Source: Pseudomonadota bacterium
GTDB lineage: Bacteria > Pseudomonadota > Gammaproteobacteria > Burkholderiales > Burkholderiaceae_F
NCBI GenBank assembly: GCA_029778535.1
Contig: JAKOQB010000208.1
Span: 1 to 58,330, forward strand
Direction: 5' to 3'
DNA length: 58,330 bases
Under the pieces are notes generated by a model. The model was given only the letters and a program-made list of their open reading frames with translations, did not search any database and had not been told where the DNA came from. Shown here one piece after another: positions 1 to 11,912 of the stretch (the stretch's first letter is position 1; each line of letters starts with the position of its first letter). Position numbers and translations under genes: made by a program.

Positions 1-290
1 AAACACAGCCGGGATGGCGGAACTGGTAGACGCACGGGACTCACAACGACCCGGCATCATCGGGTCGTTGCGTCGCAGGCTAACTTGCGAAGCAAGTTAA
101 GCTCGCGAAGCGAGCGGCCGGAGACAAAATCCCGCGCCGCAGTTGAAACACAGCCGGGATGGCGGAACTGGTAGACGCACGGGACTCACAACGACCCGGC
201 ATCATCGGGTCGTTGCGTCGCAGGCTAACTTGCGAAGCAAGTTAAGCTCGCGAAGCGAGCGGCCGGAGACAAAATCCCGCGCCGCAGTTG
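1..290 (+). repeat. Two tandem 145-bp units carrying tRNA-Leu 5' halves
   Basis: Positions 1-145 and 146-290 appear identical, and the first 43 bases of a third copy (291-333) run into the intact tRNA-Leu. Each unit holds the tRNA-Leu 5' half (acceptor 5' strand, D arm, anticodon 5' stem, CTCA of the loop). An 83-bp insert follows, then the rest of the anticodon loop and its 3' stem (AAATCCCGCG), then a 16-bp linker. The insert is flanked by a duplicated CA. It contains three perfect hairpins: CAACGACCCG/CGGGTCGTTG (44-70), AACTTGC-GAA-GCAAGTT and GCTCGC-GAA-GCGAGC. The variable arm, T arm and 3' acceptor strand are missing. The window starts exactly at a unit boundary, so an assembly artefact is possible. 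Confidence 0.85.
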
Positions 291-297
291 AAACACA

Positions 298-384
298 GCC
301 GGGATGGCGGAACTGGTAGACGCACGGGACTCAAAATCCCGCGGTAGCAATACCGTGCGAGTTCGATTCTCGCTCCCGGCACCA
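298..384 (+). tRNA. tRNA-Leu, anticodon CAA
   Basis: This is a complete cloverleaf. Acceptor GCCGGGA pairs with TCCCGGC, the D arm contains the leucine-type GGTAGAC, and the anticodon stem CGGGA/TCCCG encloses the loop CTCAAAA with CAA at its centre, reading UUG. A long variable arm (CGGTAGCAATACCG) marks a class II tRNA, and the T loop is TTCGATT. The terminal CCA is encoded (382-384). It is the only complete copy after two interrupted half copies. It lies 57 bp upstream of queA. Confidence 0.95.
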
Positions 385-441
385 AAGGCACATTGCCCTC
401 ACCCCCGCCCCTCGCCCGCTGATTCGGGCGAGGGGAGTTCG

Positions 442-1491
442 ATGGCCGGTCAAGCCGTGGAACACGACTACACCCTCTCCGACTTCGACTATTCGCTGCC
501 GCCCGAGCTGATCGCGCAGCGTCCGCTGCCCGAGCGTGCCGCGAGCCGGCTGCTGCACGTGACGGCCACGGGACTGCACGATCTGCGCTTCACCGATCTC
601 GAAGCGCTGGTCGAACCCGGCGAGGTGCTGGTGTTCAACGACACGCGCGTGATCAAGGCGCGCCTGTTCGGCCGCAAGCCGAGCGGCGGCAAGGTCGAAG
701 TGCTGGTGGAACGCATCCTCGCGCCGCGCCGCGCGCTTGCGCTGGTGCGCACCAGCCACTCTCCGAAGACCGGCGCGCAGTTCCTGTTCGGCGAGTCGCC
801 CGCGGTCACCGCGGCGGTGCGCGGCCGGCACGAGGATTTCTTCGAGCTCGAATTCGACGCCGACATCGTCGCCGTGCTCGATCGGCTGGGCCACGTGCCG
901 CTGCCGCCGTACATTGCGCATGCGGACGACGCGACCGACGAAGCGCGCTACCAGACCGTCTACGCGCGAACGCCCGGCGCGGTCGCCGCACCGACGGCGG
1001 GCCTGCACTTCACCGAAGAACTGCTCGACCGGCTGCGCCGCAAGGGCGTGCGCTGCGCGCACGTGACGCTGCACGTGGGCGCGGGGACGTTCCAGCCGGT
1101 GCGCGTCGAGCGGATCGCCGACCACGTGATGCACAGCGAGTGGTACCGGGTCGACGCCGATGCGGCGCGCAGCGTCAACGAGGCGCGCGCCGCCGGCCGG
1201 CGCGTGACGGCGGTCGGGACGACCAGCCTGCGCGCGCTCGAATCGGCAGCGCGTGACGGCGAGTTGCGGGCCGGCGCGCGCGACACGCGGCTCTTCATCA
1301 CGCCGGGATTCCGCTTCCGGATCGTCGACCGGCTGGTGACGAACTTCCATCTGCCGAAGTCGACGCTGTTGATGCTGGTGTCGGCGTTCGCGGGGCTGGA
1401 TCGGATCCGCAGCGCGTATGCGCACGCGGTCGCGCAGCGCTACCGGTTCTTCTCCTACGGAGATGCGATGCTGCTCGAGAGAAACGCATGA
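442..1491 (+). CDS. queA: S-adenosylmethionine:tRNA ribosyltransferase-isomerase
   Basis: QueA transfers and isomerises the ribosyl group of SAM onto preQ1 in the wobble position of tRNAs with GUN anticodons, giving epoxyqueuosine in the cytosol. The 349-residue product opens with the family pattern [19 protein letters not shown]. It also contains [37 protein letters not shown] and, near the end, [19 protein letters not shown]. The frame stays open upstream through the tRNA. I start it at ATG 442, which has AGGGGAG at 431-437, rather than inside the tRNA. Length matches the usual 345-355. tgt follows, as in most proteobacteria. Confidence 0.96.
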   Translation: MAGQAVEHDYTLSDFDYSLPPELIAQRPLPERAASRLLHVTATGLHDLRFTDLEALVEPGEVLVFNDTRVIKARLFGRKPSGGKVEVLVERILAPRRALALVRTSHSPKTGAQFLFGESPAVTAAVRGRHEDFFELEFDADIVAVLDRLGHVPLPPYIAHADDATDEARYQTVYARTPGAVAAPTAGLHFTEELLDRLRRKGVRCAHVTLHVGAGTFQPVRVERIADHVMHSEWYRVDADAARSVNEARAAGRRVTAVGTTSLRALESAARDGELRAGARDTRLFITPGFRFRIVDRLVTNFHLPKSTLLMLVSAFAGLDRIRSAYAHAVAQRYRFFSYGDAMLLERNA

Positions 1492-1494
1492 ACC

Positions 1495-2743
<1,249 letters not shown>

Positions 2744-2771
2744 TGCAACGGCTCGCGACGCGCGCGCTGTC

Positions 2772-2777
2772 TATAAT
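2772..2777 (+). promoter_or_regulatory. Probable -10 box for yajC-secDF
   Basis: A perfect TATAAT sits 25 bp before the yajC start in an otherwise GC-rich spacer. No good -35 hexamer is visible at 16-18 bp upstream, so it may be a weak or activator-assisted promoter. CGGAG at 2791-2795 is the yajC ribosome binding site. Confidence 0.55.
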
Positions 2778-2801
2778 CCGCGCCTTTCCCCGGAGTGCTT
2801 C

Positions 2802-3146
2802 ATGACCTTGATTTCCGACGCGTTCGCGCAGACCGCCCCGGCAGGCTCCGGCGGCGAGCCCGGCTACATGTCGATCCTGTTCATGGTGCTGATCTTCGTC
2901 GTCTTCTACTTCCTGCTGATCCGTCCGCAGGCGAAGCGGCAGAAGGAGCACAAGGCGATGGTCGACGCGCTCGCCAAGGGCGACGAGGTCGTCACCGCCG
3001 GCGGGCTGGCCGGCAAGATCACCGAGATGGGCGATCAGTACATCACGCTGCAGGTCGCCAGCGTCGACGGCAAGCCGGTGTCGCTGTCGATCCAGCGCGC
3101 CTCGGTGCAGACGCTGCTGCCCAAAGGCACCTTGAAGGCACTCTAG
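2802..3146 (+). CDS. yajC: Sec translocon accessory subunit YajC
   Basis: YajC is a small inner-membrane partner of SecDF-YidC in the Sec holotranslocon. The 114-residue product has a short N-terminal stretch and one membrane helix at about residues 26-46 (YMSILFMVLIFVVFYFLLI). The conserved RPQAKRQKEHKAMVDAL and KGDEVVTAGGLAGKI of the cytosolic domain follow. It is placed directly before secD and secF as usual. Confidence 0.95.
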   Translation: MTLISDAFAQTAPAGSGGEPGYMSILFMVLIFVVFYFLLIRPQAKRQKEHKAMVDALAKGDEVVTAGGLAGKITEMGDQYITLQVASVDGKPVSLSIQRASVQTLLPKGTLKAL

Positions 3147-3251
3147 GATTGCGGATCGCGGATTGCGGATCGCGTCGGGCGCAAGCATGCGAACCCGAGC
3201 GCGTCTGAGGTCATCGCAATCCGCAGTCCGCATTCCGCAATCCGATCACGC
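3147..3251. repeat. GGATTGCGGAT direct/inverted repeat spacer
   Basis: The yajC-secD spacer holds GGATTGCGGATCGCGGATT on the left and its inverted counterpart (GCAATCCGC, TTCCGCAATCC) on the right, so the transcript could form a long hairpin. The same motif fills 6063-6157 and 9606-9638. Confidence 0.8.
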
Positions 3252-5126
3252 ATGAATCGCTACCCCCTCTGGAAATACATCGTCATCGCGGTCGCGCTGC
3301 TGATCGGGGCGTTGTACACGACGCCGAACTTCTTCGGCGAGGCGCCGGCGGTGCAGGTGTCGTCGCAGAAGGTCACGGTCAAGGTCGACGAGGCGCTGCT
3401 GGCCCGGGTCGAGGCCTTGCTGAAGGGCGCCGGCATCACGCCGGAGGCCGCGTATCTCGACACGGTGGGGTTGAACACGACCATCCGCGTGCGGTTGGCC
3501 GACACCGACACGCAGCTGAAGGCCAAGGACCTGCTCGAGTCCGCGTTGAACCCCGACAAGCAGGACCCGGCCTATGTGGTCGCGCTGAACCTGGTGTCGC
3601 GCTCGCCGCGCTGGATGGCGAGCCTGCACGCGCTGCCGATGTTCCTCGGACTGGACCTGCGCGGCGGCGTGTACTTCCTGATGCAGGTGAACACGAAGGA
3701 TGCGGTCGACAAGCGCCTCGAAGCGCTGGTCGGCGACGCGCGCACGCTGCTGCGCGAAAAGGAAGTGCGGCACGCCGGCATCACGCGCAACGGCCAGCAG
3801 ATCGAGATCCGCTTCCGCGACGCGGACACGCGCGCCAGGGCCGAATCGATCCTGTCGGACCTGCTGCGCGAGCTGACGTTCCGCGAGGAAGCCGCCGGCG
3901 GCGACCTGCTGCTGGTCGGCACGATGACGCCCGCCGCGACGCAGACGGTGGCGGAAAACGCGCTGAAGCAGAACATCACCACGCTGCACAACCGTGTCAA
4001 CGAGCTCGGCGTATCGGAGCCGGTGATTCAGCAGCAGGGCGCCGACCGCATCGTGGTGCAGCTGCCCGGCGTGCAGGACACCGCGCGCGCCAAGGACATC
4101 ATCGGCCGCACCGCCACGCTGGAGGCGCGGCTGGTCGACATCAGCCCCGAAGCGCAGGCGGCCGTGCTCGGCAACGCGCCGGTGCCGTTCGGCTCGGAAC
4201 GCTTCACGGTCGGCCGAGGCGCGCCGGTGATCCTGAAGAAGGACATCATCTTCTCCGGCCAGCAGCTGCAGGGCGCGCAGGCGACCTTCGACGAGAACCA
4301 GCGCCCGGCGGTGGCGATCGAGCTGAACGAGGCCGCCGGCCGCATCATGCGCAAGGTCACGCGCGAGAACCTGAAGAAGCCGATGGCGGTCGTGCTGTTC
4401 GAAAAGGGCCGCGGCGAGGTGCTGACGGTGGCCACGATCCAGTCCGAGTTCGGCTCGCGCTTCCAGATCACCGGGCTCGAGAGTCCGCAGATGGCCAACG
4501 ACCTCGCGCTGCTGCTGCGCGCGGGCGCGCTGGCCGCGCCGATGGACATCATCGAGGAACGCACGATCGGACCGAGCCTGGGCGCCGAGAACATCCGCGC
4601 CGGCTTCGACTCGACCAAGTACGGCTTCATCGCGATCTCGGCCTTCATGATCAGCTACTACATGGTGATGGGCCTGATCTCGGTGCTGTCGCTGTCGGTC
4701 AACCTGCTGCTGCTGGTGGCGCTGCTGTCGATGCTGCAGGCCACGCTGACGCTGCCGGGCATCGCCGCCATCGCGCTGACGCTCGGCATGGCGATCGACT
4801 CGAACGTGCTGATCAACGAGCGCATCCGCGAGGAACTGCGCAAGGGCAAGCCGCCGAACCAGGCGATCGCCGAGGGCTACGACAAGGCGTTTGCGACCAT
4901 CCTCGACTCCAACATCACCACGTTGATCGCCGGGATCTTTTTGTTCATGCTCGGCTCCGGCCCGATCCGCGGCTTCGCGGTCGTGCACGTGCTGGGCATC
5001 CTCACGTCGATCTTCTCGGCGGTGTTCGTGTCGCGCGGCTTCGTCGCGATCGCGTACGGCCATCGCCGGCGGCTGGCGGCGATCTCGATCGGGCAGGTGT
5101 GGAAGCCGCAAGGCGCGAAGGGATAG
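3252..5126 (+). CDS. secD: Protein translocase subunit SecD
   Basis: SecD is a membrane RND-like subunit that uses proton motive force to complete protein export with SecF. The 624-residue product has an N-terminal helix (YIVIAVALLIGALYTTP) and the conserved GLDLRGGVYFLMQVN near residue 132. A large periplasmic region follows. The C-terminal membrane block contains AIALTLGMAIDSNVLINERI, where the Asp is the proton-relay residue, and DSNITTLIAGIFLFMLG. It ends 3 bp before secF. Confidence 0.97.
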   Translation: MNRYPLWKYIVIAVALLIGALYTTPNFFGEAPAVQVSSQKVTVKVDEALLARVEALLKGAGITPEAAYLDTVGLNTTIRVRLADTDTQLKAKDLLESALNPDKQDPAYVVALNLVSRSPRWMASLHALPMFLGLDLRGGVYFLMQVNTKDAVDKRLEALVGDARTLLREKEVRHAGITRNGQQIEIRFRDADTRARAESILSDLLRELTFREEAAGGDLLLVGTMTPAATQTVAENALKQNITTLHNRVNELGVSEPVIQQQGADRIVVQLPGVQDTARAKDIIGRTATLEARLVDISPEAQAAVLGNAPVPFGSERFTVGRGAPVILKKDIIFSGQQLQGAQATFDENQRPAVAIELNEAAGRIMRKVTRENLKKPMAVVLFEKGRGEVLTVATIQSEFGSRFQITGLESPQMANDLALLLRAGALAAPMDIIEERTIGPSLGAENIRAGFDSTKYGFIAISAFMISYYMVMGLISVLSLSVNLLLLVALLSMLQATLTLPGIAAIALTLGMAIDSNVLINERIREELRKGKPPNQAIAEGYDKAFATILDSNITTLIAGIFLFMLGSGPIRGFAVVHVLGILTSIFSAVFVSRGFVAIAYGHRRRLAAISIGQVWKPQGAKG

Positions 5127-5129
5127 ACG

Positions 5130-6062
5130 ATGGAATTCTTCCGCATCCGCCGCACGATTCCGTTCATGCGCTACGCGTTGATCTTCAACGCGATCTCGGC
5201 CGTCACCTTCCTTGTCGCGGTGTTCTTCCTGTTCCATCGCGGGCTGAATCTGTCGGTCGAGTTCACCGGCGGCACGGTGATGGAGGTGGCGTATCCGCAC
5301 CCGGCCGATCTGGAGAAGATCCGGGCCGTGCTGCAGGCGCGCGGCGGCGGCGACATCCAGGTGCAGAACTTCGGCACCTCGCGCGACGTCCTGATCCGGC
5401 TGCCGCTGGAAAAGGGCGTGTCCGCGGGCGAGCAGGCACAGCAGGTGCTGGCAACGCTGAAGAGCCAGGATCCGACGGTGGAGCGGCGGCGGGTGGAGTT
5501 CGTCGGCCCGTCGGTAGGCGACGAGCTGGCGCACGACGGCGCGGTCGCGCTGCTGATGGTCAGCCTCGGCATCATGGTGTACCTGGCGTTCCGCTTCGAG
5601 TGGAAGTTCTCCGTGGCGGCGATCATCGCCAACCTGCACGACGTGGTCCTGGTGGTCGGCATGTTCGCGATCTTCCGCTGGGAGTTCTCGCTGCCGGTGC
5701 TGGCCGGGGTGCTCGCGGTGCTGGGCTATTCCGTCAACGAGTCGGTGATCATCTTCGACCGCGTGCGCGAGCATTTCCGCACCATGCGGAAGAGCAGCGT
5801 GGACGAGGTGATCGATTCGGCCATCACCGCGACCATTTCGCGCACGATCATCACGCACGGCTCGACGCTGATGATGACGCTGTCGATGCTGATCTTCGGC
5901 GGGCCGGCGCTGCACTACTTCGCGCTCGCGCTGACGATCGGGATCCTGTTCGGCGTGTACTCGTCGGTGTTCGTCGCCGCCGCGATCGCGCGCTACCTGG
6001 GAGTCAAGCGCGAGGACCTGGTCAAGCCGCCGAAGAAGGAAGACCAGCAGGTCGTTCCCTGA
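5130..6062 (+). CDS. secF: Protein translocase subunit SecF
   Basis: SecF pairs with SecD in the Sec translocon. The 310-residue protein has the first membrane helix near residues 15-35, the family motif NLSVEFTGGTVMEV, and the core AVLGYSVNESVIIFDRVREHFR near residue 195. ATISRTIITHGSTLMMTLSMLIFGG follows in the distal membrane helices. The 3-bp gap from secD points to translational coupling. Confidence 0.97.
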   Translation: MEFFRIRRTIPFMRYALIFNAISAVTFLVAVFFLFHRGLNLSVEFTGGTVMEVAYPHPADLEKIRAVLQARGGGDIQVQNFGTSRDVLIRLPLEKGVSAGEQAQQVLATLKSQDPTVERRRVEFVGPSVGDELAHDGAVALLMVSLGIMVYLAFRFEWKFSVAAIIANLHDVVLVVGMFAIFRWEFSLPVLAGVLAVLGYSVNESVIIFDRVREHFRTMRKSSVDEVIDSAITATISRTIITHGSTLMMTLSMLIFGGPALHYFALALTIGILFGVYSSVFVAAAIARYLGVKREDLVKPPKKEDQQVVP

Positions 6063-6157
6063 TCGGATTGCGGAATGCGCGTTGAGGATTGCGGATTGCG
6101 GATTGCGGATTGCGCGTGGCGGACAACGAGCAACGGATCACGGATCACAGACCACGC
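6063..6157. repeat. GGATTGCGGATT tandem repeat spacer
   Basis: Four near-tandem GGATTGCG copies follow secF, then CGGATCACGGATCACAGACC, which resembles the GTGAC/GTCAC element in the cbbF-cbbP spacer. The next gene begins immediately after. No promoter hexamers are evident. Confidence 0.75.
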
Positions 6158-6826
6158 ATGAACGCCGCACTCAGGACGCGCGTCTGGGACCTTCCCACGC
6201 GGCTCTTTCACTGGACGCTCGCGGTCCTCGTCGTGTTCTCCGTCGCCACCGCCAAGATCGGCGGCAACTGGATGGACTGGCACACCCGCAGCGGCTACAC
6301 GATCCTCGCGCTGCTGGTGTTCCGCGTGCAGTGGGGACTGGCGGGCAGCCGCTATGCGCGGTTCGCGAGCTTCGTCGCGGCGCCGCGCGCGGCGCTGCGC
6401 TACGCGCGCGAACTGCGGACGCGGCACGCGCCGGCGCCGCAGGTCGGTCATAACCCGCTGGGCGGCTGGGCGGTGCTCGCGCTGCTCACGGTGCTCGGCG
6501 CGCAGGGCGTGAGCGGCCTCTTCGCCAATGACGACATCGTCACCGAAGGGCCGTGGGCGAAGTTCGTCTCGAACGCCACCAGCGACCGGCTGACGACCGT
6601 GCATCGCTACAACGAGAAGGCCTTGTACGCGCTGATCGCACTGCACCTGGCGGCGATCGCGTACTACCGGTTCGCGAAACGCGAGAACCTCGTGACGCCG
6701 ATGCTGACCGGCGACAAGTACGGTGTCAACGCCGTGCCCGCGGACGACGGCGCGCTGATGCGGCTGCGCGGCGCGGTGTTCGCGGCGCTGGCCGCCGGCC
6801 TGGTCAGCTACCTCGTGCTGATCTGA
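6158..6826 (+). CDS. Di-haem cytochrome b561 family membrane protein
   Basis: A 222-residue integral membrane protein of the bacterial cytochrome b561 / Ni-hydrogenase b-type family. It would pass electrons between the quinone pool and a periplasmic partner. Four hydrophobic segments are visible. Haem-ligand histidines are likely in RLFHWTLA (helix 1), MDWHTRSGY, TVHRYNEKALY and ALHLAAI. I start at ATG 6158 because upstream codons lie in repeat DNA. It is convergent with a c'-type cytochrome gene, a plausible electron partner. Confidence 0.88.
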   Translation: MNAALRTRVWDLPTRLFHWTLAVLVVFSVATAKIGGNWMDWHTRSGYTILALLVFRVQWGLAGSRYARFASFVAAPRAALRYARELRTRHAPAPQVGHNPLGGWAVLALLTVLGAQGVSGLFANDDIVTEGPWAKFVSNATSDRLTTVHRYNEKALYALIALHLAAIAYYRFAKRENLVTPMLTGDKYGVNAVPADDGALMRLRGAVFAALAAGLVSYLVLI

Positions 6827-6837
6827 CGGACGAAGGT

Positions 6838-6856
6838 CGGGCCGCTGCGCGGCCCG
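6838..6856. terminator. Hairpin between convergent cytochrome genes
   Basis: CGGGCCGC-TGC-GCGGCCCG forms an 8-bp perfect GC stem in the 39-bp space between convergent genes. A pyrimidine-rich but not pure T stretch follows on the plus side. It may act in both directions. Confidence 0.5.
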
Positions 6857-6865
6857 GCATTCCGT

Positions 6866-7315
6866 CTATTCTTTCCTGAAGTCGTCGTGGCAGCCCTTGC
6901 AGACCTTGCCGACGTCGCCGAACGCGGCGCGCGTGGCGGCGAGGTCGTTGGCCTTGGCCGCGGTCATCAGCCGCCCCACCTCGGTGTTCAGCTTGTCCGC
7001 GTACTCCTTGAACTTGGCCTGGCTGGTCCAGATCTCGGGCTTCGCGCGCGTGTTCGCCACCATGTCCGACCCGGGCGTGAAGGCGGCGAAGAACAGCTTG
7101 TCGGTCATGTCGAGGATCGCCACATTGTCGGCGACCGCCTTCAGGTCGGGCTTGTCGGACTTCAGTTGCGCATTGATGCGGCCGGCGTGCTGTCCCTGCA
7201 GGAACATCACCGATTGGCGATATTTCGCGGCGTCTTCCGGCTTGGCGAACTGGGCGTGAACGGGCGCAGCCACAACGATGGTCGCGGCAACGAGTATCGA
7301 CTGCACGAGCTTCAT
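6866..7315 (-). CDS. Periplasmic cytochrome c' / c556-type protein
   Basis: A 149-residue secreted monohaem cytochrome. A signal peptide of about 21 residues ends at APVHA. The mature part is predicted mostly helical, and the only haem-attachment motif, CKGCH, lies about 10 residues from the C terminus. That position is typical of four-helix-bundle cytochromes c'. ATG 7315 opens exactly at the signal peptide. The role (electron carrier, or NO/gas binding) is not determined by sequence. The convergent cytochrome b561 gene is a likely redox partner. Confidence 0.9.
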   Translation of the reverse strand: MKLVQSILVAATIVVAAPVHAQFAKPEDAAKYRQSVMFLQGQHAGRINAQLKSDKPDLKAVADNVAILDMTDKLFFAAFTPGSDMVANTRAKPEIWTSQAKFKEYADKLNTEVGRLMTAAKANDLAATRAAFGDVGKVCKGCHDDFRKE

Positions 7316-7399
7316 GGATCCCCCAGGGGAGTTGAGCAATGAAAGTCCGGCCAGGCGGCCGGACGAGAGGTGAACGATGAGGGCCGCGCGATTATTCCC

Positions 7400-7420
7400 G
7401 ATGCGCGCGCGACGCGCATC
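7400..7420. terminator. Possible purB terminator hairpin
   Basis: GATGCGCG-CGCGA-CGCGCATC is a perfect 8-bp stem 17 bp beyond the purB stop. The following bases on the minus strand (GGGAATAAT) are not a T run, so intrinsic termination is uncertain. Confidence 0.4.
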
Positions 7421-7437
7421 ACTCGAGGATGTGAATC

Positions 7438-9605
<2,168 letters not shown>

Positions 9606-9638
9606 GCGGATTGCGGATCGCGGATTGCGGATTGCGTA
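9606..9638. repeat. GGATTGCGG repeat between convergent genes
   Basis: GCGGATTGCGGATCGCGGATT plus another GCGGATTGCG fill the whole 33-bp gap between the convergent GST and cyclodeaminase genes. It belongs to the same family as 3147-3251 and 6063-6157. Confidence 0.75.
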
Positions 9639-10565
9639 TCAGCGATCCCGGATCACGAGCTCGGCTGCTGCAAGATCCTCCAGCGCCGTTCCCACGCTCT
9701 TGAACAGCGTGATGTCCTGCGCGCTGGTCCGCCCGGTCTTCTCGCCGCGAACGATCTCGGCCAGCTCGGCAACGATGCTCTGCCTCGAGATCACCCCGCG
9801 CGCGAGCGGTTCGACCAGGTCGCCGGCCTCGGCGAGCGCGCCGGCGTAGGTGTCGACGACGATGCGCGCGCGGGCGACCGCGGCATCGTCGACTTCGCGC
9901 ATCGCCGGGCGGAAACCGCCGACCAGATCCAGGTGCGTGCCCGGCGCAAGCCACGCGCCGTGCACCAGCGGCCGCGTCGACGTCGTCGCGCAGGTGATGA
10001 TGTGCGCGTCGCGTACCGCCGCTTGCAGGTCCGGCGCCACCTCGACCGGCAGGCCGTCGTCGCGCAGTAGTTGCGCGGTCGTCTGCGTGTGCTGGTCGGT
10101 GCGGCCCCACACGCGCACGCGCGTGATTGCCGGCCGCAGCGCGCAGTGCGCGCGCGCCATGTAGGGCGCCAGCCGCCCGCTGCCGACCAGCAGCAGGCTT
10201 GACGCGTCGGCGCGCGCCAGGTGGCGCGCCGCCAGCGCCGAGGCAGCCGCGGTCCGGCGCAGCGTCAGCTCCTCGCCGTCGATCACCGCGCGCGGCGCGC
10301 CGGTCTCGCGGTCGAACAGCACGTAGATCGCGTTGACCGTCGCCGCATTGCGCGCGGCGTTGGCGGGAAAGACCGACACCAGCTTCACCCCGAGCGCGGT
10401 CGAGGACCACGCGGGCATCAGCAGCAGCGCGTCCTGCGCCGACAGCGCGTGCGCATGGCGCAGCGGCACCTCGGCGCCGCGCGCGAACGCATCGGCCAGC
10501 GCATCGGCAAGGCGGCGATAGACGAGCGCGCGGGCGACATCGGCGGCTGAATAGAATCGGAGCAT
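9639..10565 (-). CDS. Ornithine cyclodeaminase/mu-crystallin family protein
   Basis: A 308-residue NAD(P)-dependent enzyme of the ornithine cyclodeaminase/mu-crystallin family, whose members include ornithine cyclodeaminase, ketimine reductases and alanine dehydrogenase. Visible are KLVSVFPANAARN and the Rossmann segment LLVGSGRLAPYMARAH near residue 125, then ITCATTSTRPLV and GTHLDLVGGFRPAMREVDD. It is divergent from an FAD amine/amino-acid oxidase with only 12 bp between start codons. A joint role in imino/amino-acid breakdown, for example a proline or hydroxyproline derivative, is an inference. Sequence alone does not fix the substrate. Confidence 0.88.
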   Translation of the reverse strand: MLRFYSAADVARALVYRRLADALADAFARGAEVPLRHAHALSAQDALLLMPAWSSTALGVKLVSVFPANAARNAATVNAIYVLFDRETGAPRAVIDGEELTLRRTAAASALAARHLARADASSLLLVGSGRLAPYMARAHCALRPAITRVRVWGRTDQHTQTTAQLLRDDGLPVEVAPDLQAAVRDAHIITCATTSTRPLVHGAWLAPGTHLDLVGGFRPAMREVDDAAVARARIVVDTYAGALAEAGDLVEPLARGVISRQSIVAELAEIVRGEKTGRTSAQDITLFKSVGTALEDLAAAELVIRDR

Positions 10566-10577
10566 GAGGCGGATTGT

Positions 10578-11747
10578 ATGAGCGGGCCGACGCGCGTCGT
10601 CGTGATCGGCGGCGGCGTGATGGGCGCGGCGACCGCGTACTTCCTCGCGCGCGACCACGGCCTGCGCGCGGTCGTGCTCGAACGCGACCCGAGCTATCGG
10701 CGCGCGTCGAGCGCGCGGTCCGCGAGTTCGATCCGGCAGCAGTTCTCGTGCCCGATCAACATCCGGCTGTCGCAGGCGAGCCTGGAGTTCTACCGCCGCA
10801 TCGACAGCGAGCTGCGCGTCGATGCGCCGGTCGACATCGGGCTGCGCGAACCGGGCTATCTGTACCTCGCCGGCGCGGCCGGCGCGGCGATTCTGCACGA
10901 CAACGAGCGCGTGCAGCGCGACTGCGGCGCGCGCGTGGCGCTGCTGACGCCCGTGCAACTGCGCGCGCGGTTCAGGTGGCTGAACGTCGACGACCTCGCG
11001 CTCGGCGCGCTCGGCCTCGCAGGCGAAGGCTGGTTCGACGGCTACTCGGTGCTGCAGGCGTTCAAGCGCAAGGCGCACGCGCTCGGCGCGCGCTTCGAAG
11101 CGCGCGAAGCACAGCGCATCGCGGTGCAAGCAGGGCGCGTACACGGCGTTTCGTGCGGCGACGGCGCGAAGGTCGACTGCGACGCCGTCGTGATCGCCGC
11201 CGGCGCGTGGTCGGCGCCGCTCGCCCGCCAACTCGGATTCGATCTGCCGGTGGCGGCGCGCAAGCGCGACGTGTTCGTGTTCGACACTCCGGCCAGGCTC
11301 GATGCCTGCCCGCTGGTGATCGACCCGAGCGGCGTGTGGTTCCGCCCGGAAGGCCGCGGTTTCATCTGCGGCGCGCCGCCGCGCGGCGCGGACCGCGACG
11401 ATGCGCCGCTCGAAGACATCGACCACGGCCTGTTCGACGACGTGATCTGGCCGCGGCTCGCGCGGCGCGTGCCGGCGTTCGAGGCGTTACGCGTCGTCAA
11501 CGCCTGGGCCGGCTACTATGAGTTCAATACTTTCGACCGCAACGGCCTCGTCGGCCGCGTGCCGGGCTGCGCCAATGCCTTCGTCGCCTGCGGCTTCTCC
11601 GGTCACGGCATGCAGCAGGCGCCGGCGGTCGGCCGCGCGCTGGCCGAACTGATCGCCAGCGGCGCGTATCAATCGCTCGACCTCGCGCCGCTGTCGCCGC
11701 AGCGGCTCATCGAGCGCCGGCCATTGCTGGAGACAAACGTCATCTGA
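10578..11747 (+). CDS. FAD-dependent amine/D-amino-acid oxidase (DAO family)
   Basis: A 389-residue flavoprotein of the DAO/sarcosine-oxidase superfamily. The N terminus VVVIGGGVMGAATAYFLARD is the FAD-binding Rossmann motif, ending in a Glu (VVLERDPSY) that binds ribose. SARSASSIRQQFS and the C-terminal YYEFNTFDRNGLVGRVPG and CGFSGHGMQQAPAVGRALAELI are family patterns near the flavin. A TAGAAT at 10552-10557 inside the opposite gene could be its -10. It probably oxidises a secondary amine or amino acid. Confidence 0.88.
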   Translation: MSGPTRVVVIGGGVMGAATAYFLARDHGLRAVVLERDPSYRRASSARSASSIRQQFSCPINIRLSQASLEFYRRIDSELRVDAPVDIGLREPGYLYLAGAAGAAILHDNERVQRDCGARVALLTPVQLRARFRWLNVDDLALGALGLAGEGWFDGYSVLQAFKRKAHALGARFEAREAQRIAVQAGRVHGVSCGDGAKVDCDAVVIAAGAWSAPLARQLGFDLPVAARKRDVFVFDTPARLDACPLVIDPSGVWFRPEGRGFICGAPPRGADRDDAPLEDIDHGLFDDVIWPRLARRVPAFEALRVVNAWAGYYEFNTFDRNGLVGRVPGCANAFVACGFSGHGMQQAPAVGRALAELIASGAYQSLDLAPLSPQRLIERRPLLETNVI

Positions 11748-11912
11748 CGACCGCCGCCGCCGCGCGCCCGACCAGCCCGGCGTCCCTCGACCGTCCTCCT
11801 AGTCCGTACGGCGGATCGGTCCGGCCGAAAAATGGGGCAGATTCGCGGGCAAGGGTGTGGCTGGCGTCGCGCGCCCTGATCGAATCCCCTTCCCGCTTGA
11901 CGAAGGTACAAC

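Noticed and set aside
1..290. CRISPR-like or group I intron reading of the left-edge repeats
   Set aside because: The units are identical head-to-tail copies with no variable spacers, so not a CRISPR. The 83-bp insert is far too short for a group I intron core.
304..441. N-terminal extension of queA through the tRNA-Leu
   Set aside because: The open frame covers the tRNA and spacer and has no similarity to QueA. ATG 442 has a ribosome binding site and a family N terminus.
385..441. preQ1 riboswitch before queA-tgt
   Set aside because: The short spacer after the tRNA has no visible pseudoknot or preQ1 aptamer features.
3246..5915. Long minus-strand open frame opposite secD-secF
   Set aside because: The 889-codon frame is low-complexity His/Arg/Gln/Asp-rich, typical of antisense frames in GC-rich genes; secD and secF are certain.
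7400..7420. Firm rho-independent terminator after purB
   Set aside because: The stem is good but no T run follows, so it is listed only as possible.
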